A DNA stretch of 25,256 nt from JAGBWK01 sp964462445 (GCA_964462445.1 CAYWXG010000038.1:1-25256), one strand, 5' to 3'; shown: positions 7,134 to 15,769, numbered from the stretch's first letter. Numbers and translations are program-made. Notes: generated from the sequence alone by a model not told the origin.

Positions 7134-10085
7134 TTAGCGGAATCTAAGTGTTACGCCCAATGCCAACTGCATTGCCGAGGGATATGCACTCGATACATCT
7201 ATACCCGGAGTTATACCGGTTGATGTCACGTTAGATGGGTCGGTCCCTGAATAAGAGGTAAGTGTAAATAGATTCTTTGCTGCTAAATAAATTCTGAGAT
7301 TGTCGATGTTTTTGCTTTTCAAAGGTACGGTATAGCCGAGTGTGACATTCTCTAACTTGAAGTAGTCTCCATTTTCAAGGAAATAAGAAGAGATAACACC
7401 TCCTCCGGTTACTACATCGCGGTCTTCGAGATATGCAGAGCGAAGCACGTTGTCAGAGCCTGAGCCGCTTAGTCCCATGCCATATTTTCTCATATTAAAT
7501 ATCTTAAATCCGAAAGCTCCATTAAACATAAGATTCAAATCCCAGTTTTTGTAGCGTATGGTATTGTTCCATGTCAAGAAGTGTGACGGCGCTCCGTTGC
7601 CTATATAACGCTTGTCGTTGGCATTTGCCGAGCTCGCATATACTTTTTCACCATTGGCATCATATACAAGCATATTACCGGCATCATCGTGCCCTGCATA
7701 TTCATAGCCCCAGATTTGACCAACTTTCCCTCCTTCTTCAACGCGGAAGAAATATTCGCTTGTTCCTACACCGGGCTTTTGATAGAGCTCGAGGTATGAA
7801 GCTTTGTAAACATCACTTGAAAGTTTTGTCAATTTTGTTGTACCATAGGCATAGTTGATGCCGGTTGACCATGTCACAGGTTGATCCACAATTACATCTC
7901 CATTTATAGCCAATTCAACTCCGGTATTTTTGGTCGTACCAACGTTTACAAGAATAGTATTGTAGACGTATGGTGGTTGTGGCGCAGTGTAGTTGTAAAG
8001 CAAGTCTTGTGAACGACGATCGAAGTACTCGATTGAACCATGCAGACGATTCCAGAACATAAAGTCTACACCGATGTTTGCACTTGTTGATTTTTCCCAG
8101 CCGAGGTCCGGGTTAGCATTACTTGAAGGCGCATAGCCATTTATCCATGTCCCATCGATATTATACATGCCGTTGGGAGTATAAGTTGAAATTGATCTAT
8201 ATGCATCAAAGTCGCTTCGTCCGGTCACACCATATGAGAATCTTGGTTTCAAACTTTGAATAACGTTGCTATATTCTTCCATAAACGGAGTTTTTGCCAT
8301 TTCCCATGCGATTGATGCTGAAGGGAAATATCCCCACTTATGATTTGCTCCGAATTTAGTTGAACCTTCATAACGCAATGATGCCGATGCTATCAACATA
8401 GATCGCCAATTATAATTGACGCGTCCGAAGAAACCTACGAGTGTTGATTCTGATTTTCCGGCATACATTGTTGCTTTGCCATCTGCAAGATATGAACCGG
8501 AACCGATGCCATGCCACAACGCATTGTCAAATGTGAAATTGTTGTTTTGCATGTACATTTGTTCCCAATTTGTACGTTCGTAAGAGTAACCTACCATTAA
8601 TTTAAAATCATGGTCACCTTTATTAAAGAAATAATTGCCAATCCATTCTACTGAGTTTGTCCACCATTTTTGATATTGGATTGAAGCTCGACCATCATAT
8701 TCATTCCAGAACGACTCACTTGATGTAGTGGGTGTGTAGAAATCGCTCTTTAAATCATTATATTGATATGAGTAAGTCACCGTAGTACTCAATGAATGAT
8801 TTTCGTTCTTCCAAATATTATATTTGGCTTCTGCTGTGCCGAGAATATATGTACGATTTCCTTGACTTGTGTTTTGCAAAAGATTACCTACCGGGTTTGC
8901 AATATTTGTTGGTGATGTCGGTTGATAGAATGACCCATCTTCATTATATATAGGTAGAGTTGGGTTCATACCTAAGGCAGTGTCAAATAGACCGTCATCG
9001 CCCCAATTTTCTTTTACTTTACGCGCATTAACTGTTGCACTTAATTGCAAACGCTTGTCGAGGAACTGTTGTTGGATTGATGCACGACCACCAAATTCCT
9101 CACGACCGCTTACGATATCCAATCCATTAGCTTTTTTATAGTTGACAGATGCACTATAATAGCCACCTTCTGTCGAACCATCTATTGAGATGTATTGGTT
9201 GGTGTCGTAGGCCACATTTCGTGTGATTTCTTCATACCAATCTGTTGAATATCCATAGTCATTACCACGGCGAGAACGGCGCCATTCGTCGGGCGATAAT
9301 ACTTCGGGACGGTCTTTCTCAAAAGCGAGCGAGATATAGCTGTCGTATGTAACTGTTGCTTTGCCGGTATTACCCGAACCTCGTTTGGTAGTTACAAGGA
9401 TTACACCATTTGCACCGCGTGTACCATAGATTGCTGCTGATGCCGCATCTTTCAATACCGTCATTGATTCGATATCTTGAGGCGCAAGTGTGCGAATATC
9501 TCCACCGGCCACACCATCAATAACAATCAATGGACTATTTGAGGCTGACAATGAAGTCGCACCACGTACCTGTAGGGCTGATGAGCTGTTAGGATTGGCG
9601 GCGGCGGTTGTTGATACATTAAGTCCCGCTACCTTTCCTGTAAGCATTTCCATCGGGTTATTCATACCTCCTTGTGCAAAATCAGCCTTATCGACCTGCA
9701 CAATTGAACTTGAAAGTTCTTTACGGCTTAATGACCCATAACCCACAACAACAACTTCGTCAAGAAGTTTATTGTCTTCGAGCATTGTAACATTGATTTC
9801 ACTGCGTCCTGCAACTTTTTCTTCTACGGCTTGATAACCGATATAAGTAAAAGTGAGAATCGCTTCGGGTGACACGTTGCTTAATGTGTAATTCCCGTCG
9901 AAGTCGGTTGAAACACCATTAGTGGTGCCTTTAACTAACACTGATGCCCCGATAAGTGGCTCCCCTGTTTCATCTGTGACAACCCCATGTACTTGTTGTT
10001 GGGCTGACATACTGAATGAAACAGTTAGAATTCCAATTACCGCCATTAGACATCGTAACAGAGCTTGTTTGAAATGTTGTTTCAT
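7134..10085 (-). CDS. susC: SusC/RagA-type TonB-dependent outer-membrane transporter
   Basis: SusC family importer, 983 aa. The signal peptide ends about at SMSA (28), followed by a carboxypeptidase-regulatory-like domain (about 30-105, VHGVVTDETGEPLIGASVLV), the SusC signature LLDEVVVVGYG (108-118), the plug domain (about 120-235, with RGATSLSASNSPLIVIDGV and IYGTRGANGVILVTTKRG), and a 22-strand barrel ending LALGVTLRFR with terminal aromatic-X-Arg. The start was taken at the ATG at 10085 because it begins a normal signal peptide. A longer in-frame start at 10268 would add 61 AT-rich, Lys/Asn/Ile-rich residues unlike any SusC and is rejected. It is the first gene of the five-gene operon, preceded by a 333-bp intergenic region with a long hairpin. 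It forms the import channel together with SusD. Confidence 0.96.
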   Translation of the reverse strand: MKQHFKQALLRCLMAVIGILTVSFSMSAQQQVHGVVTDETGEPLIGASVLVKGTTNGVSTDFDGNYTLSNVSPEAILTFTYIGYQAVEEKVAGRSEINVTMLEDNKLLDEVVVVGYGSLSRKELSSSIVQVDKADFAQGGMNNPMEMLTGKVAGLNVSTTAAANPNSSSALQVRGATSLSASNSPLIVIDGVAGGDIRTLAPQDIESMTVLKDAASAAIYGTRGANGVILVTTKRGSGNTGKATVTYDSYISLAFEKDRPEVLSPDEWRRSRRGNDYGYSTDWYEEITRNVAYDTNQYISIDGSTEGGYYSASVNYKKANGLDIVSGREEFGGRASIQQQFLDKRLQLSATVNARKVKENWGDDGLFDTALGMNPTLPIYNEDGSFYQPTSPTNIANPVGNLLQNTSQGNRTYILGTAEAKYNIWKNENHSLSTTVTYSYQYNDLKSDFYTPTTSSESFWNEYDGRASIQYQKWWTNSVEWIGNYFFNKGDHDFKLMVGYSYERTNWEQMYMQNNNFTFDNALWHGIGSGSYLADGKATMYAGKSESTLVGFFGRVNYNWRSMLIASASLRYEGSTKFGANHKWGYFPSASIAWEMAKTPFMEEYSNVIQSLKPRFSYGVTGRSDFDAYRSISTYTPNGMYNIDGTWINGYAPSSNANPDLGWEKSTSANIGVDFMFWNRLHGSIEYFDRRSQDLLYNYTAPQPPYVYNTILVNVGTTKNTGVELAINGDVIVDQPVTWSTGINYAYGTTKLTKLSSDVYKASYLELYQKPGVGTSEYFFRVEEGGKVGQIWGYEYAGHDDAGNMLVYDANGEKVYASSANANDKRYIGNGAPSHFLTWNNTIRYKNWDLNLMFNGAFGFKIFNMRKYGMGLSGSGSDNVLRSAYLEDRDVVTGGGVISSYFLENGDYFKLENVTLGYTVPLKSKNIDNLRIYLAAKNLFTLTSYSGTDPSNVTSTGITPGIDVSSAYPSAMQLALGVTLRFR

Positions 10086-10418
10086 GGCTTGGTTTAATAA
10101 ATTAGAAATAAAGTTGTTTAATTCATTTTCACAAATATCTAAAATAAAATTAATATTTAAAATAAACTCAAGTAAAAATCTAAGTTTTTTTAAATTTAAA
10201 ATGTTGATATATAGGTGTGATGGCTGTTTTTGAGCGCATAAAAATCTAAATAATATGAAGCAATCCAACTCGAAAATTAGTTATATTTTTTAATTATTTT
10301 GCCATTTTTGATAATGTAGTAATAGTAAATAATAGTTCACGAAATACAGCCCGTTTAGTCGTTACTAAATGGACTATACTTCGTGAAATGTGTTATGGTT
10401 AATACTGTGGCGGGTATA
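10086..10418. other. susC upstream region between regulator stop and susC start
   Basis: No gene is visible in these 333 bp. On the minus strand it contains a 52-nt hairpin just after the regulator stop (10336-10387), then about 250 nt of very AT-rich sequence leading into susC. A weak candidate -7 box, GATATTTG (minus strand, 10139-10132, one mismatch to TAnnTTTG), lies about 45 nt before the susC ATG, but I see no matching -33 TTTG. The operon promoter and any SusR operator should lie here. Confidence 0.6.
10336..10387 (-). promoter_or_regulatory. 24-bp stem-loop after regulator gene / upstream of susC
   Basis: TTCACGAA at one end pairs with TTCGTGAA at the other, and the inner arms continue to a 4-nt loop (AACG on the minus strand). 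On the minus strand the 24 stem positions pair with three G-U wobbles and one A-C mismatch. On the plus strand the three wobbles become A-C mismatches. The RNA is therefore better paired when made from the minus strand, as expected for a transcript leaving the regulator gene. It starts 31 nt after the regulator stop. The following sequence is U-rich but has no clean U run, so terminator, mRNA-stabilising hairpin and operator dyad all remain possible. Confidence 0.55.
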
Positions 10419-12092
10419 TTATATTGAAGAGATTTTCATAATCTCTTTTTCAAAATCGCCCTTTAATGCTGAGCGATTTTTTACCTTAGAGCGATAGGTA
10501 TAAATTGTAGTTATTGAACATCTCAAGAAATTAGCAATCTTGTTGCTGTCGTTAACCCCAAGGCGGATAAGTGCAAAAATTCTTAACTCGGTATTTAGCT
10601 TTTCTTCTCCTCGTATCTCAATCTTCCCTCCTTCGAGAAGCATCTTGTTTATTCTTTCAATGAAATCCGGAAAAATATTCAGAAATGCGGAGTCAAAAGC
10701 ACTATAAAATTCGTCTAATGTGTCATTGATAATTTTCTTTGACTTTAACGAGTGATGTAGTTCCTCTATTTTTCCTGATGCAGCTTGTTGATAAAGCATT
10801 TTTCTATATTGCTCAAGTGTAGAAATATACTTCGAGCAAAGCATAAGAAAGCGACCCAGATACTCTTCTTTTATATAGTTTACCTCACTTAATTCCCGAT
10901 TCGTAATTTCAAACGCCCTATTTGCCTCCGTTAGTTCTTTATTCAGTTCTTGCAACTCATCTTTCGAATCTGATATAATTCGTCGACTTGCTTTGACTAT
11001 CTTAAGTTGTCGTATAATATAGCATATTGACACAATAAGACCAACGGCAAGCGATGCTATTATTATGAAAAATTGTGACAGTTGGCGATTTGCTTCCTCT
11101 TGTGTCGCTTGAAACGAACGTGATATAATGGGAAGCATTAATGCCGACTGATTTTTTCTCATTCGTGCAGTGTAATAATTTGCATCATCAATACTCTTTT
11201 GGATATATTTATTGGCTCGCTCAAGTTCTCCTTCGTTAAATACAGCCTCTGCCAACGCACGTATCGCCATGTTCTCTTTAATAACTCCTTCTATGTCAGA
11301 TATGGCTGATTGGGCATAATAATAAATTGTCTCATGTTGGTTATTCAACCGAAGATAACCGAAGGCGAGGATTGATGCTAATATTGAATATTCTCTTGTC
11401 CCTCGCTTATATTCGGGCAAATGAGATTTTAATAACCGGATTCCTTCATTGTATTTCTTATCGTCCATTAGCCGACTACCCATTATTGAAATTGCATTAA
11501 ACGATGTGGGCTCAACCATACTTAGTACGGAATCTTTATACATATTGGCTAAAGCTCGATATTCTATTGAATATTCATTGTTTGCGCCTTCATATTCTAT
11601 CAAGAATTGGTATAAACTATTATAGCTGTTAAAGTATTGAATTTTGCTTTGTTTGTCTAATTTCTCCGGCTCGATTTTGTCCAAAATTTTCATTGCCTCA
11701 TAAAATAATCCGGCTTTGGATATTACTTGAGCTTTCGATATAAGAGTAGATAAAACTAAGTCCTCACGACCGATATATTTTGCAACTTCAAGATTGTTTT
11801 CAAGATAATGCAGTGCAGAGTCACAAACAAAAGAGTAATATTCATTATATAGAGCTTGATTGATATCATATCGCTCTTTACTATATGGCTCGGTACCCTT
11901 TAATATAAGTTTAAGGGCATCGATATTGTTGAGCTTTGTTTGCTCATACTCCGATGATTTTGCTAATGCATCATCGACCGAAGCGAGTATTTGCTCGGTT
12001 GTTGCGTTGCTCGGAGAAGCCAATATTGTATTTATTCCCCATAAAATCATCAATGCCAAGTGGCATAATCTGCTCAATTCTTTTTTATACAT
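10419..12092 (-). CDS. Membrane-anchored SusR-type transcriptional regulator (DUF6377-like)
   Basis: Regulator of 557 aa with an N-terminal signal or anchor segment (about 8-26), a helical TPR-like periplasmic part (about 30-335), one transmembrane helix (341-360), a cytoplasmic coiled coil (about 364-408), and a C-terminal helix-turn-helix (about 500-540, with NKIANFLRCSITTIYTYRSK). This is the architecture of SusR and related DUF6377 regulators, which sense maltose or maltodextrin in the periplasm and activate sus genes. Placement directly upstream of susC supports control of this PUL. It is on the same strand as the PUL and lies between the porin gene (90 bp upstream) and susC (333 bp downstream); each side has a stem-loop, which suggests separate transcription units. 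The ligand is inferred from context only. Confidence 0.82.
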   Translation of the reverse strand: MYKKELSRLCHLALMILWGINTILASPSNATTEQILASVDDALAKSSEYEQTKLNNIDALKLILKGTEPYSKERYDINQALYNEYYSFVCDSALHYLENNLEVAKYIGREDLVLSTLISKAQVISKAGLFYEAMKILDKIEPEKLDKQSKIQYFNSYNSLYQFLIEYEGANNEYSIEYRALANMYKDSVLSMVEPTSFNAISIMGSRLMDDKKYNEGIRLLKSHLPEYKRGTREYSILASILAFGYLRLNNQHETIYYYAQSAISDIEGVIKENMAIRALAEAVFNEGELERANKYIQKSIDDANYYTARMRKNQSALMLPIISRSFQATQEEANRQLSQFFIIIASLAVGLIVSICYIIRQLKIVKASRRIISDSKDELQELNKELTEANRAFEITNRELSEVNYIKEEYLGRFLMLCSKYISTLEQYRKMLYQQAASGKIEELHHSLKSKKIINDTLDEFYSAFDSAFLNIFPDFIERINKMLLEGGKIEIRGEEKLNTELRIFALIRLGVNDSNKIANFLRCSITTIYTYRSKVKNRSALKGDFEKEIMKISSI

Positions 12093-12121
12093 ATTTTGGT
12101 ATTAGAAGTATTATTAATTAC

Positions 12122-12161
12122 TCTAATCCGAGTGTTGATTTTCTCTAACACTCAGATTAGA
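12122..12161 (-). terminator. Stem-loop between porin and regulator genes
   Basis: TCTAATCCGAGTGTT and AACACTCAGATTAGA pair over 15 positions around a 10-nt loop. The single mismatch on the plus strand becomes a U-G wobble in minus-strand RNA, so the porin transcript folds better. It starts 21 nt after the porin stop and ends 29 nt before the regulator start. There is no U run after it, so it may be a weak terminator or a 3'-end stabiliser. Confidence 0.5.
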
Positions 12162-12182
12162 TTAATAGAGTAGTACCATAGT

Positions 12183-13520
12183 TTAGAATGTGGCGCGTAT
12201 CATAGCTGCAATTCGATTGTTGTGAATGGATTCTCCGGCATACGTATGCTTAATTCCATAATTATATTCAATTCCGAAATTGATATAAGTGCCGGCTTTC
12301 CATATCAAATTGACTGCGCCATATTGTTCGTATTTCATGTGGTCGGTATATTCAACCGTTCCACTTGAATATGGGTCAATGTAGTTGCGCATATACCCGT
12401 ACATGACAGTAGAAAATAATTTAGGCGTATAATTATATTGTATTGCCCATAGCCCGCCCCATGATGTCGAGCGTTCCAATTGTCCCGGATTTGTCGCCGA
12501 TGGAACCAAGTCAAGATGAAACTCATCATTATTCTTCATATAGCTCGCTATACCTTGTCCGGCTTGTGTCATAAAATAACCGATAAAGTTACCGCATTTG
12601 ATATTCGACGTCAACTTTAATCCGTAGCCAAGTTCTGTGCGATTCTTGTTCGCTACTATATCGCGGTATGTCATTGTGCGTAGCACTCCGGATAATCTTA
12701 CGTGTCCGTCGTTGCCCCATGAATACTGAACATACATCGGAATATCCGGCACTCGTTGATTCACTTCACATTCAGCAACGTCCTCAACTCCTATAGGCTT
12801 ATATCCGCAGTAACTGATATCGGGCAATTCTAAGCCCAATCCTAATCTTACATGAGGTGACACATAGCGCTGGTAGCCGATTATCATATTTGAATGTGCA
12901 CCCGACGCGCCCGGACCATTCCCATCCACAAGATATGCATCGGCTGCATTGTCATCATAAACACTCGATGTGTAACCCACTGTCAAGTTGTTGAACTTCA
13001 AGTATGCGTGGTCGCATGTGATACGGTAATCGTTACCTACTCCACCTCCAAAACCCAATGCGACGAAGGCTCCGATGCGATACTTCTGGCTATTAGGTAA
13101 TGCTACAAAGTTAAAACTTACAGTACTCGATTTCATTGACATTTGCCATAATGCGCCATCTCCGGGTGCTGCCGTTGAAAAATCACTTACTTTAAAATCT
13201 GTTTCATTGCAATACGGATTTCCGAAATCGTATGATGATACTGCTTTAACAGTTGCTCCTACACTAAAATAATAACGTCGATCCTTATCTACGATAGCAA
13301 AGTGAGGTGTAGAAAAATCCGGGTCAACGGGAGTATTATCCATAAGGATGTCGTACGGATTGTCAACGCTATCGGTTAGAGCATCTTGTGCTCCGACGAT
13401 AAACTCAAGTGTGTTGCTTTTTGACGACGTAGGATGTCGTTGCGCTTCAATTGTTGTAGTGGCCGTTAGTGTTACAATTACTCCAATTGCTAATCTCAAG
13501 GAAATGCAAAATTTGTTCAT
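12183..13520 (-). CDS. DcaP-like outer-membrane porin
   Basis: Outer-membrane beta-barrel protein, 445 aa from the ATG at 13520. A signal peptide (about residues 1-27, ending TIEAQ) is followed by the opening strand YYFSVGATVKAVSSYDFG and alternating amphipathic strands to the terminal RATF aromatic end. AYLKFNNLTVGYTSSVYDD with a following GPGASG resembles DcaP-family trimeric porins. These give outer-membrane passage to small, often anionic molecules in Proteobacteria; substrates in Bacteroidetes are unknown to me. A longer in-frame start at 13565 would place charged residues before the signal peptide and run through a hairpin, so it was not chosen. The gene is first in the rightmost part of the PUL, on the same strand as the SusR-type gene. 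A link to maltodextrin uptake is only suggested by neighbourhood. Confidence 0.72.
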   Translation of the reverse strand: MNKFCISLRLAIGVIVTLTATTTIEAQRHPTSSKSNTLEFIVGAQDALTDSVDNPYDILMDNTPVDPDFSTPHFAIVDKDRRYYFSVGATVKAVSSYDFGNPYCNETDFKVSDFSTAAPGDGALWQMSMKSSTVSFNFVALPNSQKYRIGAFVALGFGGGVGNDYRITCDHAYLKFNNLTVGYTSSVYDDNAADAYLVDGNGPGASGAHSNMIIGYQRYVSPHVRLGLGLELPDISYCGYKPIGVEDVAECEVNQRVPDIPMYVQYSWGNDGHVRLSGVLRTMTYRDIVANKNRTELGYGLKLTSNIKCGNFIGYFMTQAGQGIASYMKNNDEFHLDLVPSATNPGQLERSTSWGGLWAIQYNYTPKLFSTVMYGYMRNYIDPYSSGTVEYTDHMKYEQYGAVNLIWKAGTYINFGIEYNYGIKHTYAGESIHNNRIAAMIRATF

Positions 13521-13552
13521 AAATAGCTTAATGTGATGAATATCAAAAAAAA

Positions 13553-13580
13553 TGTGGCGTCGCAATCCTGCGATGCCACA
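13553..13580. promoter_or_regulatory. 12-bp palindrome upstream of the porin gene: attenuator or operator
   Basis: TGTGGCGTCGCA and TGCGATGCCACA pair around a 4-nt loop with one G-T. On the minus strand it is directly followed by eight T residues, like an intrinsic terminator, yet it lies 32 bp before the porin ATG with no minus-strand gene upstream. A TATCTTTG box (minus strand, 13586-13579) overlaps its edge and would start transcription inside the stem. It could be an attenuator in a longer leader, an operator over the promoter, or a terminator left from a lost gene. Confidence 0.5.
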
Positions 13581-13761
13581 AAGATATATATTTTTTTTAG
13601 TTTGGAATAAATTTATTCATTTCTTAAGTCATTTTTGTATTTTTATTCCACTATTAATGAAAATTTAACGTATAAACAAATTTAGATACTTAAATAATGT
13701 ATTAAGCTGGTATTACTCAACCAACTCGAAAGCGGCAAAAGCATTTCACCCCGGACGTGGA

Positions 13762-15483
13762 GTGTATCGCAGTGCATACAAAAACGCTCGGCGCCTCGCT
13801 GCAACGGAAAGCAATATTGCGTATCGAACGGCTGACTACGAGCGTTGGCAACAATTAGACTTTGTTGTAGGTATTCGCGTGGTGTTGAGCAATAATCACA
13901 CGCTCAACGGAGAGCCATTCTCCGATATTTGCGACCGATTGAGCGCACCGCTCGGCAGTAAAGCGACAAAAGGTCGTGGGTGCTACCCAAAGGATTTCAA
14001 GTTCACGGGTTGGCACCCATTGTGTCGTTGCCACACGGAAACAATCCTCAAAACGATTGACGAAATGAGGGCTGACGAAGCTCGTATACTCGCAGGCGAA
14101 CCGGTCAGCACTCAAAGCGAAAACACCGTTGATGACGTGCCACAAGAATTCAAAGATTGGGTGGAAGAAAATGAAGAACGCATCGAACGGGCAAAATCAT
14201 TGCCATACTTTATCCGGGATAATTTTAGTGAAGGAAATATTGGTATGGGTTTAAAATCCCAATCTATTGCTCAATTGCCAAAAACAAATGCATTTGCAAA
14301 AGCAACTTCTATGGAAGAAGTTGTTGAGCGACTGAAAAGGTTGGGCATTAAAGATATTGAGTTGGGAGCTGATTTAACACTTGCGGAGGCTAATATTGCA
14401 TTGGAAGCTGTAGAAGAAGAAGGAAAAAATAGAGCACTTGAACTTAATAAATTTGGGATAGCATCTAACTTGCATAGACGAGCAGATTTAAGAGCCGTAC
14501 AAAAACAAGAAGTTGGAGGTTTTTATAATTCTGAAAAGAAAATATTATATATAGATGCAAATATTTTTAGACAGTCAATTTATCGCAATCCTAAATCTTG
14601 GGAAGAAAGAATTGACGAATTAGAAATTAAAATAGTTAAAGCAAAAGAAGATATTGCTAAATATGAGGGCTATTTAGGTAAAAATAAGAAATTTGACAAA
14701 GAATTAAAGGGATATATCTCAAATGCAAAACAACAGATATTAGGGTTTGAAAAGCAAATTTATCAATACAACGAGTATAAGAAGCAAGGAATAACTCCGT
14801 TTACTAAGCTCGTTGCAGAACAATTTGAAGCCATAGAATTGCAAGCAAAAGCTCAAATACATCACGAATTTGGGCATTATGTCGATGATATATTAGGCAG
14901 ACCAAGTTCTAATATCAAAGGCGTCCATCAAAGTATTAGTGAATATGGTAATAAATATGCTAACGAGGGATTTGCCGAATGGTATACTCATTACAGAATG
15001 AAAGGAGCTAAAGGACTCCCGGAAGACTTAAAACTTCTGTTTAAGAATTATGATAATGAAATGCCCGTCATTTCGCACAGTGTCATTACACCATTAACAA
15101 AAGCTCAAAAACAAAGGAGAACTGAGATTCGACAAATCGCAAAAACGACTATCGCAAACAAACCTATAATGATCCCTACTCTAAATAAAACTGCAACAAT
15201 TTCAAACGAAAAAATAAAAGAATGGTTAAATCAACCACACAAATATATTGTTGAAAAAAATGAGTCATTGTTAAGTTTAGAGAATTTAATTAACAACGGA
15301 GAATATATTGATTCTGGCGTTGACAAACATGACCCCACTGTTAGTGCTCATTTAATACAAGTCGCAATTGCTAACGAAAATTCGTGGATTGTTATCCGCG
15401 AATTAAACGATGGGACGCTTCGTATTCATAGCGTCTCTGATAATCACTCAATCATTAACAATTTGATAAGGAAGAAACCGTAA
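13762..15483 (+). CDS. 5'-truncated MuF-like phage head protein fused to toxin-like C-terminus
   Basis: 573 aa from a GTG at 13762. Residues 1-95 match the C-terminal part of phage Mu F-like (SPP1 gp7) minor head proteins in Bacteroidales prophages, including VYRSAYKNARRL, DFVVGI.V.LSNNH, DICD and the Cys motif GWHPLCRC (C57, C74, C88, C90). A linker (96-155) leads to an AT-rich region with HEFGH (H368, E369, H372) and downstream EGFAEW (E402/E406), a zincin metallopeptidase-like pattern. The last ~95 residues (IKEWLNQPHKYIVEKN, YIDSG, IVIRELNDG) resemble BECR-fold phage nucleases. The MuF-type frame stays open upstream without ATG to 13669 and is still recognisable from about 13726 (SKAAKAFHPGRG), so the phage N-terminus is missing. 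In MuF polymorphic toxins the toxin is fused to this head protein. No neighbouring capsid genes are present. Function of the C-terminus is inferred. Confidence 0.72.
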   Translation: MYRSAYKNARRLAATESNIAYRTADYERWQQLDFVVGIRVVLSNNHTLNGEPFSDICDRLSAPLGSKATKGRGCYPKDFKFTGWHPLCRCHTETILKTIDEMRADEARILAGEPVSTQSENTVDDVPQEFKDWVEENEERIERAKSLPYFIRDNFSEGNIGMGLKSQSIAQLPKTNAFAKATSMEEVVERLKRLGIKDIELGADLTLAEANIALEAVEEEGKNRALELNKFGIASNLHRRADLRAVQKQEVGGFYNSEKKILYIDANIFRQSIYRNPKSWEERIDELEIKIVKAKEDIAKYEGYLGKNKKFDKELKGYISNAKQQILGFEKQIYQYNEYKKQGITPFTKLVAEQFEAIELQAKAQIHHEFGHYVDDILGRPSSNIKGVHQSISEYGNKYANEGFAEWYTHYRMKGAKGLPEDLKLLFKNYDNEMPVISHSVITPLTKAQKQRRTEIRQIAKTTIANKPIMIPTLNKTATISNEKIKEWLNQPHKYIVEKNESLLSLENLINNGEYIDSGVDKHDPTVSAHLIQVAIANENSWIVIRELNDGTLRIHSVSDNHSIINNLIRKKP

Positions 15484-15496
15484 ATCAGCCAGCGTC

Positions 15497-15517
15497 TCCC
15501 GGAACTACAATCCGGGA
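15497..15517 (+). terminator. Short hairpin after the MuF-toxin gene
   Basis: TCCCGGA and TCCGGGA pair perfectly over 7 bp around a 7-nt loop, 13 nt after the stop codon. It is the most GC-rich spot in an AT-rich stretch. There is no T run behind it, so it is only a candidate 3'-end hairpin. Confidence 0.4.
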
Positions 15518-15600
15518 CTCTCAACTAATTTGCGGTTTCAATATACAAATTTAGTTCAACATATTGATTTTTGCAAATATGAGAACAAAATTATACAAAA

Positions 15601-15741
15601 TTATTCAAAATAGGTTCTGTCGATTATAACACATGGTGTGACTAAATCAGTTTGCAAGCACGGAAGACGTTCTACTTTGTAGTCCGAGCACCAATCATCT
15701 TTGGCGCGTTCTTTCGCTATTTCAAGATAATTCAAACTCAT
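15601..15741 (-). CDS. Small hypothetical protein, 46 aa
   Basis: A short frame begins ATG AGT TTG AAT at 15741 and ends TAA at 15601. The product starts MSLNYLEIAKERAKDDWCSD and ends VIIDRTYFE, a soluble, mixed-charge peptide with three Cys (C18, C28, C37). It starts 28 bp after the stop of the wHTH/TM gene on the same strand, as in a compact phage-type operon. I do not recognise the family. Support comes from spacing and normal codon use only; it could be chance. Confidence 0.45.
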   Translation of the reverse strand: MSLNYLEIAKERAKDDWCSDYKVERLPCLQTDLVTPCVIIDRTYFE

Positions 15742-15769
15742 ATTAATTATTGGTTTTTGTAAGTCATAT

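Noticed and set aside
10086..10268. 61-aa N-terminal extension of SusC from an upstream ATG
   Set aside because: It is Lys/Asn/Ile-rich with no homology to SusC and would precede a proper signal peptide; the ATG at 10085 is the better start.
13605..13618. Perfect palindrome GAATAAATTTATTC upstream of the porin gene
   Set aside because: Pure AT-rich self-complementarity in an AT-rich spacer, with no positional support beyond the stronger palindrome next to it.
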